This document shows positions 19,077-29,486 of a stretch of 64,000 nucleotides of DNA, piece by piece (the first letter of the stretch is position 1; the number at the start of each line of letters is the position of its first letter). The position numbers were made by a program, and so were the translations under genes. The notes under the pieces are model-generated. The model saw only the letters and a program-made list of their open reading frames with translations, was not told where the DNA came from and ran no database searches. The stretch lies in the NCBI RefSeq assembly GCF_006539725.1, contig NZ_BJNO01000006.1:62001-126000 (forward strand). The letters run 5' to 3'. The stretch comes from Klebsiella terrigena. Its GTDB lineage: Bacteria > Pseudomonadota > Gammaproteobacteria > Enterobacterales > Enterobacteriaceae.

Positions 19077-19928
19077 TTACAGCCCCAGCAGGCCGATGGC
19101 GTAGCCAACGATACCGATGACGAAGAAGCCAACGATGATCCACAGGGCGTTAACTTTCTTACGCAGCAGCCACATACAGGCGAAGGTCAGCAGCAGAGGC
19201 ACCAGACCCGGCATCAGCTGGTCAAGGATAGTCTGCACGGTAGTCACGCGAGTCTGGCCATCCTGACCGGTGATGGTGGATACCACCAGCGGGATGTTCA
19301 CGTGCGTCCACTTGTTAACCAGTGCCCCCATGACAAACAGGCCGAGAATCGATGCCCCCTCGGTCAGTTTCTGCAGGAAGCCGCCGCCCATATCTTTAAC
19401 GATGTCGATACCTTTACGGTAACCGTACGCGACGCCGTAGTAACGGGTCAGCAGACGTACCGCGTTAAACAGGATAAAGAACAGCAGAGGACCAAGCAGG
19501 CTGCCGCTCATCGCGATACCGGCGCCCAGCGCCGCGAATACCGGACGCACGGTACCCCAGAAGATCGGGTCGCCTACGCCTGCCAGCGGACCCATCAGGC
19601 CGACTTTGATACCGTTGATGGCACCATCGTCGATCTCCGCGCCGTTAGCACGCTGCTCTTCCATCGCCAGCGTTACGCCGAGAACCGGCGCCGCAACGTA
19701 AGGGTGAGTGTTAAAGAACTCAAGGTGACGCTTAATCGCCTGTTTACGCGCATCGTTATTCTCCGGGTACAGGCGACGAATTGCCGGCACCATAGAGAAG
19801 CAGAAGCCCAGCGCCTGCATACGTTCGAAGTTCCATGAACCCTGGAACAGGTTAGAACGAATGAACACGCCACGAATATCACTCTGAGTGAGTTTTTTCT
19901 CGGTGGTATTTTTAGTCATATCAACCAT
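19077..19928 (-). CDS. manZ: Mannose PTS membrane subunit IID
   Basis: ManZ is the EIID subunit of the mannose phosphotransferase system. It forms the sugar channel in the inner membrane with ManY and is also the docking site for some bacteriocins and lambda DNA. The 283-residue protein has the family segments GSWNFERMQALGFCFSM and VGLMGPLAGVGDPIFWGT and C-terminal hydrophobic helices. I chose the ATG at 19928, which follows AGGTGAG and matches E. coli, over a GTG at 19937. It is the last gene of manXYZ. Confidence 0.96.
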   Translation of the reverse strand: MVDMTKNTTEKKLTQSDIRGVFIRSNLFQGSWNFERMQALGFCFSMVPAIRRLYPENNDARKQAIKRHLEFFNTHPYVAAPVLGVTLAMEEQRANGAEIDDGAINGIKVGLMGPLAGVGDPIFWGTVRPVFAALGAGIAMSGSLLGPLLFFILFNAVRLLTRYYGVAYGYRKGIDIVKDMGGGFLQKLTEGASILGLFVMGALVNKWTHVNIPLVVSTITGQDGQTRVTTVQTILDQLMPGLVPLLLTFACMWLLRKKVNALWIIVGFFVIGIVGYAIGLLGL

Positions 19929-19940
19929 TTCGCTCACCTG

Positions 19941-20741
19941 TTAGTCCAGTTCGTTATCGAGATCGTTATTACCAGCAGCCTGCGCTGGCGCACCCGCTAC
20001 GCGGTTGTATTTCGGGCTCAGCTGGATGTAGAGGATGGCCATTACGGTACCAATCACGCCCAGAGCAACCAGGTTGAAGTCGGTGAATGCAGCGGTAACG
20101 AAGCCGAGGTAGAAGAACGGCATCAGATAGCCTGCGCGCATCATGTTGATGACCATCGCGTAACCAACGACTACGATCATGCCACCTGCGATGTTCAGAC
20201 CGCCGGTGACCACTTCCGGAATGGCGTTCAGCAGACCCTGGACTTCACTGGTACCGACGGAGATAGCGACGATAACAGCCGGGATAGCGATACGCATGGC
20301 CTGCAGGAACAGAGACGAAACGTGAAGCCAGGAAATGGCCGTCAGGTTTCCGCTATCCGCTGCTTTATCCGCAGCGTGCTGGAAGGCAACGGTGATCGTA
20401 CGAACGATAATGGTCAGAACCTGGCCTGCTGCTGCCAGCGGGATAGCCAGCGCGATACCGGCACCAATGCTTTGGTGGCCCGCGATAACCAGAACGGTCG
20501 AGATGATGGACGCCAGGGCGGCATCCGGCGCTACGGCGGCACCGATGTTCATCCAGCCCAGGGCGATCATTTCCAGGGTACCACCGATGATAATACCGGT
20601 TTTCATATCCCCGAGAACGGCGCCAATCAGCGTACAGGCCACCAGAGGACGGTGGAACTGAAATTCATCAAGTACCGACTCCATACCCGCAATACACGCG
20701 ACGATGAACACCAGCACAATCTGAAGAAGGGTAATCTCCAT
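19941..20741 (-). CDS. manY: Mannose PTS membrane subunit IIC
   Basis: ManY is the EIIC subunit that forms the transmembrane sugar path with ManZ. The 266-residue protein is highly hydrophobic and matches E. coli ManY in length, with the conserved DEFQFHRPLVACTLIGAVLGD segment near residues 25-46. Only 12 bp separate it from manZ. Confidence 0.96.
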   Translation of the reverse strand: MEITLLQIVLVFIVACIAGMESVLDEFQFHRPLVACTLIGAVLGDMKTGIIIGGTLEMIALGWMNIGAAVAPDAALASIISTVLVIAGHQSIGAGIALAIPLAAAGQVLTIIVRTITVAFQHAADKAADSGNLTAISWLHVSSLFLQAMRIAIPAVIVAISVGTSEVQGLLNAIPEVVTGGLNIAGGMIVVVGYAMVINMMRAGYLMPFFYLGFVTAAFTDFNLVALGVIGTVMAILYIQLSPKYNRVAGAPAQAAGNNDLDNELD

Positions 20742-20796
20742 TGTACTTCTCCTGTTGATTAAGTCTTAAGTTGAAAAGTCAGGCGCGAGCGCAGGG

Positions 20797-21768
20797 TTAT
20801 TTATTAACCTTGGCGATCAGGTCCATCATTTTCAGTTTCTGGTCGGTGGAAACTTTACGTGCTTCCAGTTCGATACCGCGGGCGTTCAGCTTCTTGAACG
20901 CTTCAATATCTTTCTCATCGACCGAAATCGCGTTGTTCACCTGCGTTTTGCCCTGGCGGAAAGCCATGCCGCCGATGTTAACGGTGGTGATATTCACGCC
21001 ACCTTCAACAACGCGCTCAACGTCAGTGGGGTTAGTGAACAGCAGCATAATGCGCTCGCCGGCGTATTTGGGGTTGTTGTAGACGCGGATCATTTTAGCC
21101 ACATCAACAACGTGGGCGGTGACGCCCGGAGGTGCAACCTGAGTCAGCAACGTTTTGCGTACGGTATCGGCGGCGACTTCATCGCTGACGACGATAATAC
21201 GGGTGACGTTGGTTTCTTTGGTCCAGCGGGTCGCGACCTGTCCGTGGATAAGACGATCGTCAATACGCGCCAGGCCGATAACCATGTAATCGTTTGGACC
21301 CATCGGTTTAGCTGGGGTTGCCGCTCGCGGCGCTGCCGCCTGAACGGGAGCCGGAGCCGCTTTTTCTACCGCTTTCGCTTTCAGCGCCTTAACGCCTTCA
21401 CGACCGGTTTCCACCGCTAACGCCACCAGCTCGTCGAACGACGGATCGTCGTCACGGGCCATCAGCGTTTCAACCAGCATTGGAATGTTAACGCCGGCGA
21501 TGACTTCGTAGTGTTCTTTATCGACGACAATGCGGCTCGCCGCGTTGAACGGGCTGCCTCCCCACGTATCGACGAGAAACAACACGCCTTTAGTCGTGTC
21601 CAGCTTCGCCAGCTGTGCGTTGTACTTCTCGATCAGCGTTTCGGCGTTTTCACCGGGAACGAAATCAATCCAGCCAACGTTTTCCTGCTCGCCCAACAGC
21701 ATTTCTGCCGTCTTCAGCAGCTGTTCTGCAGCCCAACCATGTGTGCCTATTACAATAGCAATCGTCAC
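20797..21768 (-). CDS. manX: Mannose PTS EIIAB component
   Basis: ManX is the cytoplasmic phosphocarrier of the mannose system. It takes phosphate from HPr on His10 of the IIA domain (IVIGTHGWAAEQL) and passes it to His175 of the IIB domain (RIDDRLIHGQVATRW). The 323-residue protein has an Ala/Pro-rich linker around 138-160 between the domains. It starts with GTG after a strong AAAGGAGG site, as in E. coli. Mlc-like operator sequence lies upstream. Confidence 0.96.
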   Translation of the reverse strand: MTIAIVIGTHGWAAEQLLKTAEMLLGEQENVGWIDFVPGENAETLIEKYNAQLAKLDTTKGVLFLVDTWGGSPFNAASRIVVDKEHYEVIAGVNIPMLVETLMARDDDPSFDELVALAVETGREGVKALKAKAVEKAAPAPVQAAAPRAATPAKPMGPNDYMVIGLARIDDRLIHGQVATRWTKETNVTRIIVVSDEVAADTVRKTLLTQVAPPGVTAHVVDVAKMIRVYNNPKYAGERIMLLFTNPTDVERVVEGGVNITTVNIGGMAFRQGKTQVNNAISVDEKDIEAFKKLNARGIELEARKVSTDQKLKMMDLIAKVNK

Positions 21769-22215
21769 TTGCTACCTCCTTTATTATGGTGAATGCATCA
21801 TCTGTTGTGATACATCCTGAATCACTCTTGCGAACAAAATCGATTCAGTAAGGGTGTAAGATCTAAAATAATCACTACAGCGAATTATTTTAGATAGTGA
21901 AAAAATAATTAATGTGATGAAGATCCGTTAATCACGCATCTACGAATAATAATTTCGCGGCGCAAAAAATAGCCTTAGCTATTGCAAAAACAGGTAAATT
22001 TTTTTCCAATCCGGTTCTGTTTTTTGCTATGTTTAGCTTCCGTTTAACTACTCAGGAGTATAGGGCATAGCCCGCTGTATGGACCCTCATCGACGTCTTT
22101 TCACCTTTTGGCACCAGTCTGCCACCGCTACCTGCTACGCTTTTTTACCAGCAACAACTGTCTCGCCTGTGCATGACATAGCGATGACTACGTCCGTCGT
22201 TAACTGGAGCAACTC
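21769..22215. promoter_or_regulatory. Divergent manX-yoaE regulatory region
   Basis: This 447-bp region serves two divergent transcripts. On the manX side it holds an 11-bp perfect inverted repeat (TCTAAAATAAT at 21862-21872 and ATTATTTTAGA at 21884-21894) and an overlapping TTATTTT-N11-AAATAA (21885-21908). The latter has the format of Mlc/NagC operators, such as the one at E. coli ptsG. The yoaE side has a leader of roughly 150 bases with small hairpins such as GGGCATAGCCC, but I recognise no known riboswitch in it. Confidence 0.55.
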
Positions 22216-23775
22216 ATGGAATTCTTAATGGATCCCTCTATTTGGGTCGGCTTGTTGACGCTGGTCGTCCTCGAGATCGTGCTCGGTATCGACAACCTGG
22301 TATTTATCGCCATCCTTGCAGATAAACTGCCGCCAAAGCAGCGTGATAAAGCACGTCTGATTGGCCTGTCGCTGGCGCTGTTCATGCGTCTGGGGCTGCT
22401 GTCGGTTATTTCGTGGATGGTGACCTTAACCAAACCGCTGTTCAGCATCGCTGATTTTTCCTTCTCCGGGCGCGATCTTATTATGCTGCTGGGGGGGATA
22501 TTCCTGCTGTTCAAGGCGACGACCGAGCTGCACGAGCGGTTGGAAAACCGCCAGCATGATGCCGGTCATGGTAAAGGTTACGCCAGCTTCTGGGTGGTGG
22601 TGCTGCAGATCGTCGTGCTTGATGCCGTGTTCTCGCTGGATGCCGTGATTACCGCCGTGGGTATGGTGAACCATCTCCCGGTGATGATGGCGGCGGTGGT
22701 GATTGCGATGATGGTGATGCTGCTGGCCTCGAAGCCGTTGACCCGCTTCGTGAACCAGCATCCGACGGTGGTGGTGCTGTGCCTTAGCTTCCTGCTGATG
22801 ATTGGCCTGAGCCTGGTGGCTGAAGGCTTTGGTTTCCATATACCGAAAGGCTACCTGTACGCCGCGATTGGCTTCTCGATAACCATCGAGTTCTTCAACC
22901 AGGTGGCGCGCCGTAACTTTATCCGCCATCAGTCGACGCTGCCGCTGCGCGCGCGGACCGCCGATGCGATCCTGCGCCTGATGGGCAGCCGCAAGCAGAA
23001 TCAGGTCACGCACGATGGCGACATGCCTTCTGCGGTACCGGTGCCGGAAGGCGAGTTTGCCGAAGAAGAGCGCTACATGATTAACGGCGTGCTGACGCTT
23101 GCCCAGCGCTCGCTGCGCGGCATCATGACGCCGCGCGGTGAAATCAGCTGGGTTGACGCTGAGCAGAGCGAAGATGAGATTCGCCGCCAGCTGCTCTCTT
23201 CCCCGCACAGCCTGTTCCCGGTGTGCCGGGGCGAGCTGGATGAGATCATCGGTATCGTTCGTGCCAAAGAGATGCTGGTGGCCCTGGAGGCCGGTGAGAA
23301 CGTGGCGGCGCTTGCTTCGGCATCGCCGGCGATTGTGGTTCCGGAAACTCTGGACCCGATCAATCTGCTGGGCGTCCTGCGCAGGGCCCGCGGCAGCTTC
23401 GTCATTGTCACCAACGAGTTCGGCGTGGTGCAGGGGCTGGTGACGCCGCTGGACGTGCTGGAGGCGATTGCCGGCGAGTTCCCGGACGCCGATGAGACGC
23501 CGGAGATTGTTGCCGATGGCGACGGCTGGCTGATCAAGGGCTCGACCGATCTCCACGCGCTGCAGCAGGCGCTGGGGCTGGATGATATCGTCAACGAAGA
23601 AGAGGATATTGCGACGGTTGCCGGGCTGGTTATCGCCGTCAACGGCCATATCCCACGCCCCGGCGACGTCGTTGAGCTGGCGCCGCTGCAGTTCACTATC
23701 GTTGAGGCTAACAACTATCGTGTCGATCTGGTCCGCGTCGTCAAAACGCGCCACGAGCACGACGAAGAAGAGTAA
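22216..23775 (+). CDS. yoaE: TerC-CBS-CorC membrane protein YoaE
   Basis: This 519-residue fusion protein has an N-terminal TerC-type membrane domain (about 1-240, starting [19 protein letters not shown], with the acidic motif LEIVLGIDN), then a paired CBS module (about 300-425) and a CorC/HlyC C-terminal domain (about 440-510). It matches E. coli YoaE. TerC proteins are linked to metal-ion export at secretion sites. The exact role of YoaE is unsettled. The start follows GGAG. Confidence 0.92.
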   Translation: MEFLMDPSIWVGLLTLVVLEIVLGIDNLVFIAILADKLPPKQRDKARLIGLSLALFMRLGLLSVISWMVTLTKPLFSIADFSFSGRDLIMLLGGIFLLFKATTELHERLENRQHDAGHGKGYASFWVVVLQIVVLDAVFSLDAVITAVGMVNHLPVMMAAVVIAMMVMLLASKPLTRFVNQHPTVVVLCLSFLLMIGLSLVAEGFGFHIPKGYLYAAIGFSITIEFFNQVARRNFIRHQSTLPLRARTADAILRLMGSRKQNQVTHDGDMPSAVPVPEGEFAEEERYMINGVLTLAQRSLRGIMTPRGEISWVDAEQSEDEIRRQLLSSPHSLFPVCRGELDEIIGIVRAKEMLVALEAGENVAALASASPAIVVPETLDPINLLGVLRRARGSFVIVTNEFGVVQGLVTPLDVLEAIAGEFPDADETPEIVADGDGWLIKGSTDLHALQQALGLDDIVNEEEDIATVAGLVIAVNGHIPRPGDVVELAPLQFTIVEANNYRVDLVRVVKTRHEHDEEE

Positions 23776-23784
23776 TCCCGCCGA

Positions 23785-23813
23785 CCTGCCGGCCTCCGCA
23801 AGGGGCCGGCAGG
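23785..23813. terminator. Bidirectional terminator between yoaE and pdeD
   Basis: CCTGCCGGCC and GGCCGGCAGG form a 10-bp stem in the 38-bp gap between the two convergent genes. There is little T tract in either direction. Confidence 0.65.
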
Positions 23814-25391
23814 CTATTCGCTATTCTTTGCTCCCACCGTTGCCAGATTGTGCATCGCCAGCCATTGCGGGAATTCGTTTATCGGCATCGGTCGGGCGTA
23901 GCGAAACCCCTGCAGGATATCGACGCCGTGGTCACGCAGATACTCCGCCTGCTCCTGCGTTTCAACGCCTTCCGCGATAGTGACAATTTCCAGGCGATGC
24001 GCGAGGGCAATAATCATATCCGTTACCGTCGAATTTACGCTGTCGATGCCGATAGCGCCGGTGAAGGACTTATCAATTTTTAAGATATCGGGGCGCAGTT
24101 TTTTCAGCCATGACAGCGAGCTGTTGCCGGTACCGAAATCATCGATTGCCAGCTGCACGCCTTTGTAATGCAGGTGTTCGGCCATATGACGATCGCCATC
24201 CTGCAGCACGTCACGCTCCGTCAACTCCACCACCAGCTGCTGGATGGGATGGGCGCTAAACCAGTAGTGATGCAGATCGCGCAGCAGTTCGCCGTTAGCA
24301 AAGTGGCGGGCGGCGACGTTGATTGAAATATGGAAACCTTTGTCCTGGGGGAAGAGCTTCAGCTGGCGCGCGGTTTCTGCGATCACGTAGCGGGTGAGGG
24401 GAACGATAAGATTGTAGCCCTCGGCAATGGGAATAAAGACGTCGGGAGAAATATTCCCGCGACGCGGATTGTTCCAGCGCAGCAGGATCTCGACTCCACA
24501 GCACCTTTGACTGCGCGCATCCTCCAGCGGCTGGCACCAAAGCTCGAACTCGCGAGAAGCGATCCCGAGGCTGATTTCACGGGAGAAGCTGAGCCTGCCG
24601 GCGGTGATTAGCCAGGCAATACCGGTCATCAACAGCGTGAGGATCAGCGCCAGCGGCAGCTCGGCGGGCAGGTCGTTGAGGGCGATAGCCGAGGCGCCCG
24701 GGCCGCTGACGTTAATGGTAAAGGGAAACTGCGAAGAGCTCTGATGATAAATAATGCGCTCGCCGGGAATGGCGTCGCGGTCCACCAGACCAAGGCCGTT
24801 AATAAAGCTTTTGCCCCCCACCTGCAGCCCAATACCGGTAATCAGCGGTGATTTCGCGTTGAGAATTAACTCCCCCAGCAGCTCAATGTTAATCATCAGC
24901 ATGACGCCGTCGGCGCCGCTGGGGGATACCGGATACCACTGTATTAATACAGGCGAGCCGACCAGAAGCGATCCATCGGTGGAGAATACCAGAATGGGGT
25001 GATTGCTCGGCAGCATTGGCTGTCGCTGATGAACGTTAACATTGCGTTCGCCATAAATACTCGAGCAGTAAAGAATACTGGATTTCACCAGCGCGATGGT
25101 GCGCACCGTCTGCAGCGTGGCCGCCAGCTTGCGTAGAGGCAGGTGAATATCCCGGCACGGCTGGCCGACGAAATTGAGCAGCGAGGTGTGCTGGTTTTCA
25201 AGCGGGAGAAGAATTTTATCCATCGCCAGCACCATCTGGCCGGTGACGGTCTGGATCCGCTGCTGATTTAGGCTACGCTGTGAAATAAATCGGATAACCA
25301 GCGTGGTTGTTAACGTTAATAACGCAACAATCAAACAGACGACCATACGTTTTCGGCGGTATGTCGTGATGACCTTATGTGCAGTCTGCAT
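23814..25391 (-). CDS. pdeD: c-di-GMP phosphodiesterase PdeD (CSS-EAL)
   Basis: This is a membrane-bound cyclic-di-GMP phosphodiesterase of the CSS-EAL class. The 525-residue protein has a membrane helix (about 15-38), a periplasmic domain with the CSS motif (LYCSSIYGERN), a second membrane helix (about 240-260) and a C-terminal EAL domain. EAL residues are present: the glutamate in VEILLRWNN (EIL replaces the literal EAL), ISINVAARHF, LVVELTERD, AIDDFGTGNSS, LKIDKSF and TIAEGVET. The CSS cysteine is a redox switch through DsbA/B in relatives. I chose the ATG at 25391, matching E. coli YoaD. Confidence 0.92.
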   Translation of the reverse strand: MQTAHKVITTYRRKRMVVCLIVALLTLTTTLVIRFISQRSLNQQRIQTVTGQMVLAMDKILLPLENQHTSLLNFVGQPCRDIHLPLRKLAATLQTVRTIALVKSSILYCSSIYGERNVNVHQRQPMLPSNHPILVFSTDGSLLVGSPVLIQWYPVSPSGADGVMLMINIELLGELILNAKSPLITGIGLQVGGKSFINGLGLVDRDAIPGERIIYHQSSSQFPFTINVSGPGASAIALNDLPAELPLALILTLLMTGIAWLITAGRLSFSREISLGIASREFELWCQPLEDARSQRCCGVEILLRWNNPRRGNISPDVFIPIAEGYNLIVPLTRYVIAETARQLKLFPQDKGFHISINVAARHFANGELLRDLHHYWFSAHPIQQLVVELTERDVLQDGDRHMAEHLHYKGVQLAIDDFGTGNSSLSWLKKLRPDILKIDKSFTGAIGIDSVNSTVTDMIIALAHRLEIVTIAEGVETQEQAEYLRDHGVDILQGFRYARPMPINEFPQWLAMHNLATVGAKNSE

Positions 25392-25476
25392 GCGCGACAC
25401 CCTGTCGACTCTGAGTATCGGTCAGAATAACAATCGTCAGACAGTAAGTGTAGTGGGTGTAAATGAATAGCAGAAG

Positions 25477-25500
25477 AAAAATGCGCCGGTTAGGGCGCAT
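25477..25500 (-). terminator. Terminator of sdaA
   Basis: On the reverse strand ATGCGCC and GGCGCAT pair around a short loop and are followed by TTTTTC, 16 bp after the sdaA stop. Confidence 0.8.
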
Positions 25501-25515
25501 TTCGTTTGCGATGGT

Positions 25516-26883
25516 TTAGTCACACTGTACTTTGATGGCCAGACCGCCGCGGGAGGTCTCGCGATATTTGGCGTTCATATCCTTGCCGGTTTCGTACATC
25601 GTCTCGATAACTTTATCGAGGGAGACGCGCGGTTCGCTGGTACGGCGCATCGCCATTCGCGCGGCGTTAATCGCTTTAACCGATGCGATAGCGTTGCGTT
25701 CGATGCACGGCACCTGGACCTGGCCGGCGACGGGATCGCAGGTAAGGCCAAGATTGTGCTCCATGCCGATCTCTGCCGCCACGCACACCTGCTCCGGGCT
25801 GGCGCCGAGCAGCTCTGCAAGACCCGCGGCGGCCATCGAGCACGCTACACCAACCTCGCCCTGACAGCCCACTTCCGCGCCTGAAATAGAAGCATTCATC
25901 TTGTACAGCGCGCCCACGGCGCCGGACGCCATAAAGTAGCGAATGTAGATATCAGGGCTGACCGATTCAATAAAGTGGTCGTAGTAGGCCAGCACCGCGG
26001 GCACAATCCCGCAGGCGCCGTTGGTCGGAGCCGTAACCACGCGGCCGCCGGCGGCGTTCTCTTCGTTGACGGCGAGGGCAAACATGTTCACCCAGTCAAT
26101 GACGTTCATCGGGTCGCTGGAGAGCTTATCGCTGGCAACCAGCAGGCGGCGCAGCGCAGAGGCGCGACGCGGTACGCGCAGCGGCCCTGGCAGTACCCCT
26201 TCGGTATTCATGCCGCGATCGATACAGGCGCGCATGGTCTGCCAGACGTTGGCGAAATAGTCTTCGATCTCTTTTTTGTCGTGCAGCGCCAGCTCGTTCT
26301 GCATCACCATTCCGGAGAGCGACAGTCCGGTCTCTTTGCAGTAGCCCAGCATCTCCTGCGCCGATTTAAACGGGTAAGGAACGCTGAGCTCGCCCGCATC
26401 TTCTTTGCCGAAATGCTCTTCGTCGACGATAAAACCGCCGCCGATGGAGTAGTAAGTTTTGCTGTAGATTTCTTTGTCACCGGCCCAGGCATGAATCGTC
26501 ATCCCGTTCTCGTGCAGCGGCAGATTGTCGCTGCGAAAACGCATGCCGTCATCCTGCGGGAAATCGACTTCCTGCTGCCCTTGCGCCAGCAGCAGGCGTC
26601 CGCGCGCTTCTACGTCGCGAATAAATGCCGGAATCGCGTCAATGTCGACCGTATCGGGCTGATTGCCCGCCAGCCCCATGATAATGGCGATGTCCGTGTG
26701 GTGGCCTTTGCCGGTTAATGACAGCGAGCCGTAGACGTCAACCGCCACGCGCGTCACGTCACTAAGTAGTCCCTTTTCGACCAGGTCATCGACGAACTGT
26801 TTACCGGCCTTCATCGGCCCTACAGTATGGGAAGATGAGGGACCAATCCCCACCTTGAACATGTCGAATATACTAATCACCAT
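25516..26883 (-). CDS. sdaA: L-serine ammonia-lyase SdaA
   Basis: SdaA deaminates L-serine to pyruvate and ammonia using an oxygen-sensitive [4Fe-4S] cluster. The 455-residue protein has the N-terminal [17 protein letters not shown] motif of the beta domain and the cluster cysteines in [26 protein letters not shown] and VPCIERNA, and ends KVQCD. I chose the ATG at 26883 ([12 protein letters not shown]), close to E. coli. It stands alone with its own terminator. Confidence 0.96.
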   Translation of the reverse strand: MVISIFDMFKVGIGPSSSHTVGPMKAGKQFVDDLVEKGLLSDVTRVAVDVYGSLSLTGKGHHTDIAIIMGLAGNQPDTVDIDAIPAFIRDVEARGRLLLAQGQQEVDFPQDDGMRFRSDNLPLHENGMTIHAWAGDKEIYSKTYYSIGGGFIVDEEHFGKEDAGELSVPYPFKSAQEMLGYCKETGLSLSGMVMQNELALHDKKEIEDYFANVWQTMRACIDRGMNTEGVLPGPLRVPRRASALRRLLVASDKLSSDPMNVIDWVNMFALAVNEENAAGGRVVTAPTNGACGIVPAVLAYYDHFIESVSPDIYIRYFMASGAVGALYKMNASISGAEVGCQGEVGVACSMAAAGLAELLGASPEQVCVAAEIGMEHNLGLTCDPVAGQVQVPCIERNAIASVKAINAARMAMRRTSEPRVSLDKVIETMYETGKDMNAKYRETSRGGLAIKVQCD

Positions 26884-27157
26884 AACACTCCAGTACAGGG
26901 TTGCCGCGGGTGCGGCAACGATGTGATAACTGCGCATAGTGTAAGAGGGAACCGTAGCATCAGCTTAACTATTCACATGAATTAAACTAATGGATAACCA
27001 TTAATTTACTAATGTTGAGAGCGCCGTCATATTTAAGTATATACCCTAAATAACGGGCCCGATGGGTAGCCGGAAGAGGGTTAAGCAAAGGGCGGTGCGG
27101 GGGAGTTCGGCGAGGGAACGCAGCCGGAAGAAGGGCTGCGCAAAGTCGATTAAGGCG

Positions 27158-27736
27158 TCAGGGCTTGACGCCGATTTGCAGGGCCAGCTCGCGGATAATC
27201 CCCGCGGTCATTCCCCAGACAAAATAATGCTGATACCACGAAAGCCAGACCCGATGCGAGTTGCCGCGGCGATGGACATCCAGCGGGTGATAGCGACCCA
27301 GGCGCAGCGCTTCGGCCAGCGGCATTTCAAAGACCGCCGCCACCTCATCCTGGCTGGCGTGATAGCGCAGGTTTGGCGGAATGATCCCCACCACCGGGGT
27401 GACCTGAAAGCCGGTCACGCTATCCACCGGCGGCAGAACGCCGATGATTTCCACCTGTTCAGGGGGAATGGCCACCTCTTCCTGCGCCTCGCGGAGCGCG
27501 GCGGCAATCAGCGACGCGTCGCTGTTATCGACCGCCCCGCCCGGGAAGGCCACCTGGCCGGCGTGCTTACGCATCCGCGGCGAGCGCTGGGTAAGCAGCA
27601 GCCCCGGCTGCGGGCGACGGACAATCGGTACCAGCACCGCGGCCTGGCGCTGATTGAGGGCGCCTTGCGAAGGCTGCGGGCGCAGTAATTGAAAGCGCGA
27701 AAGAAAGTCGTCCAGCTCAAGGGCGCTATCCGCCAT
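27158..27736 (-). CDS. nudL: Nudix hydrolase NudL (CoA pyrophosphatase-like)
   Basis: This 192-residue Nudix protein matches E. coli YeaB/NudL. The Nudix box region is [20 protein letters not shown] followed by EEVAI, with an aspartate at the first acidic position as in its E. coli counterpart. The [20 protein letters not shown] segment is the CoA-type signature before the box. The family hydrolyses CoA and nucleoside diphosphate derivatives; its substrate here is inferred. It starts 3 bp after pabB and is co-transcribed. Confidence 0.92.
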   Translation of the reverse strand: MADSALELDDFLSRFQLLRPQPSQGALNQRQAAVLVPIVRRPQPGLLLTQRSPRMRKHAGQVAFPGGAVDNSDASLIAAALREAQEEVAIPPEQVEIIGVLPPVDSVTGFQVTPVVGIIPPNLRYHASQDEVAAVFEMPLAEALRLGRYHPLDVHRRGNSHRVWLSWYQHYFVWGMTAGIIRELALQIGVKP

Positions 27737-27739
27737 ATC

Positions 27740-29095
27740 TTAACTCTCCAGTTGGTGCAGAATGCGGTTAACTTTATCAAACGTTTCCTGGTATTCAGCG
27801 TCTTCTTCGCTATCCGCGACAATTCCGCCGCCCGCAGAGCAGTATAGCTGCCCTTGCCACGCCGTCAGCGTGCGGATCGTAATGCTGGTGTCCATATTCC
27901 CGCACAGGCTGAGATAGCCAATGCTGCCGCACCACGCGTTGCGCCGCTGCGGCTCAAGGCTATCGATAATTTGCATCGCGCGCACCTTGGGGGCGCCGGT
28001 AATGGAGCCGCCGGGAAACGCCGCGCGCAGCAGGTCGCTGGCGTGAAGATGGGCCGGTAGCCTGGCGGTAATGGTGCTGACCAGATGGTGGACCGCCGGG
28101 AACGGCTCAACGACGAAGAGCTCGGGTACGCGAACGCTGCCGGGCTCGGCCACCCGGCCAATATCGTTGCGCATCAAATCGACGATCATCAAATTTTCAG
28201 CGCGATCCTTTGGCGAGTTAGCCAGCCTTTTCGCCTGGCGGGCATCCTGCTGCGGATCGGCCAGCCGCGGTAGGGTGCCTTTAATCGGCCGGGTCTGGAT
28301 TTCACCCTGATGCAGCCGGATAAAACGCTCCGGAGAGAGGCTCAGCACCGCGCCGTCCTCGAGGCGAATAAAGGCGCTGAACGGGGCTCTGTTAGCGCGG
28401 TTAAGCTGGCAAAATGCCTGCCACTCGTCGCCCTGATAGCGGGCCTGGAAGCGCTGGGCCAGGTTGACCTGGTAGCAGTCACCGCTTTGCAGCCACGCCT
28501 GCACCTGGCGAAATTTCTCGCCGTACTGCTCGCGGCTCATATTAGAGCGCCAGGCCGAGGTCAGGCTAAAAGGGGTCGCCGCTGGGGCCGCTTGTGCCGT
28601 CAGCCAGCGCAGGCGCGCGTGGGGATCGTCGTAGCTCAGCAGAGCGACTTCACGCCGCTGGTGATCGACGATCAGCGCCCAGTCGTAAATACCGACCGCC
28701 ATATCCGGCAGGGCAATATCCGCGTCGGCATGAGAGGGCAGCTTTTCGAAGCGGCGCCCCAGATCGTAGCCGAACAGCCCCAGCGCGCCGCCAAGGAACG
28801 GCAGGTGCGGATGGGCCTGCGGCGCGAGTCCGCACTGCGCCAGCTGCTGCGCCAGGATTGTTAGCGGATCGTCAGCCGAAGTCGTCAACGTTTGGCCGTC
28901 ATTCACCGTGGTGATACCGCCGCGGGTCGTCAGCGTCGCGCGCGGCTCGGCGACGATAATATCAAAACGGTTGTGCGGATGATCGGCAAAGCCTGAGTGC
29001 AGCAGCATCGCCCAGGGCGCTGCGCTTATCGGCGCAAAGTAGCGCTCGGCGGCATCCGGATGCCAGGGCAGGGTAATAATAGCGGGGGACAACAT
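27740..29095 (-). CDS. pabB: Aminodeoxychorismate synthase component I PabB
   Basis: PabB converts chorismate and ammonia (supplied by PabA) to 4-amino-4-deoxychorismate for folate synthesis. The 451-residue protein has the N-terminal anthranilate-synthase-I-like domain and a C-terminal chorismate-binding domain with LSPERFIRL, the nucleophile lysine motif RPIKGTLPR, and PGGSITGAPKVRAMQIID. Its stop is 3 bp from the nudL start, forming a pabB-nudL operon. Confidence 0.95.
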   Translation of the reverse strand: MLSPAIITLPWHPDAAERYFAPISAAPWAMLLHSGFADHPHNRFDIIVAEPRATLTTRGGITTVNDGQTLTTSADDPLTILAQQLAQCGLAPQAHPHLPFLGGALGLFGYDLGRRFEKLPSHADADIALPDMAVGIYDWALIVDHQRREVALLSYDDPHARLRWLTAQAAPAATPFSLTSAWRSNMSREQYGEKFRQVQAWLQSGDCYQVNLAQRFQARYQGDEWQAFCQLNRANRAPFSAFIRLEDGAVLSLSPERFIRLHQGEIQTRPIKGTLPRLADPQQDARQAKRLANSPKDRAENLMIVDLMRNDIGRVAEPGSVRVPELFVVEPFPAVHHLVSTITARLPAHLHASDLLRAAFPGGSITGAPKVRAMQIIDSLEPQRRNAWCGSIGYLSLCGNMDTSITIRTLTAWQGQLYCSAGGGIVADSEEDAEYQETFDKVNRILHQLES

Positions 29096-29182
29096 CTTCC
29101 TCGATCCTGATCGTTACCGCCCGCTGGCTAATAAGGGGACGGCGTGAAATAATTACGCCCCACAATGTAGCAGGAGTCAGAT

Positions 29183-29368
29183 ATGTTTGCAGGTTTACCT
29201 TCGCTGAGCCACGAGCAGCAGCAAAAAGCAGTAGAGCGTATCCATGAGCTGATGTCGCAGGGGATGAGCAGCGGTGAGGCGATTCGCCTGGTGGCCAACG
29301 AACTGCGCGCCACGCATACCGGGGACCGAATCGTAGCGCGCTTTGAAGATGATGAAGACGAAGAGTAA
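29183..29368 (+). CDS. yoaH: UPF0181 protein YoaH
   Basis: This 61-residue acidic-tailed protein starts [20 protein letters not shown] and ends in a DDEDEE tract, matching E. coli YoaH. It is probably helical and its function is unknown. It marks the left border of the accessory uronate locus: the yoaB/RidA gene, close by in E. coli, is about 9.3 kb away here. Confidence 0.92.
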
Positions 29369-29486
29369 GTAGATAGCGTCTTTGATATATCAGCAGGGAG
29401 CCAGTTCCCTGACAGTCTCCCCCTTCAGGCCGATGATTACCGGCGAAAAATGTTAAACGCGCCCTCCGTTAGCGGAAGGCGGCGGG

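Noticed and set aside
22026-22215. yoaE leader as another yybP-ykoY riboswitch, as in alx
   Set aside because: The GGGGAGTAGC hallmark is absent and only small hairpins are seen.
22426-23760. Long reverse frame opposite yoaE
   Set aside because: It is rich in His, Arg and Gln with no domain pattern, a typical shadow of a TerC/CBS gene.
23814-25391. PdeD reads EIL instead of EAL, suggesting loss of activity
   Set aside because: The catalytic glutamate and the other metal-binding motifs are intact, and E. coli PdeD has the same EIL.
27062-27688. Long forward frame across nudL
   Set aside because: It is a shadow of nudL on the opposite strand; the reverse-strand reading carries the Nudix motif.
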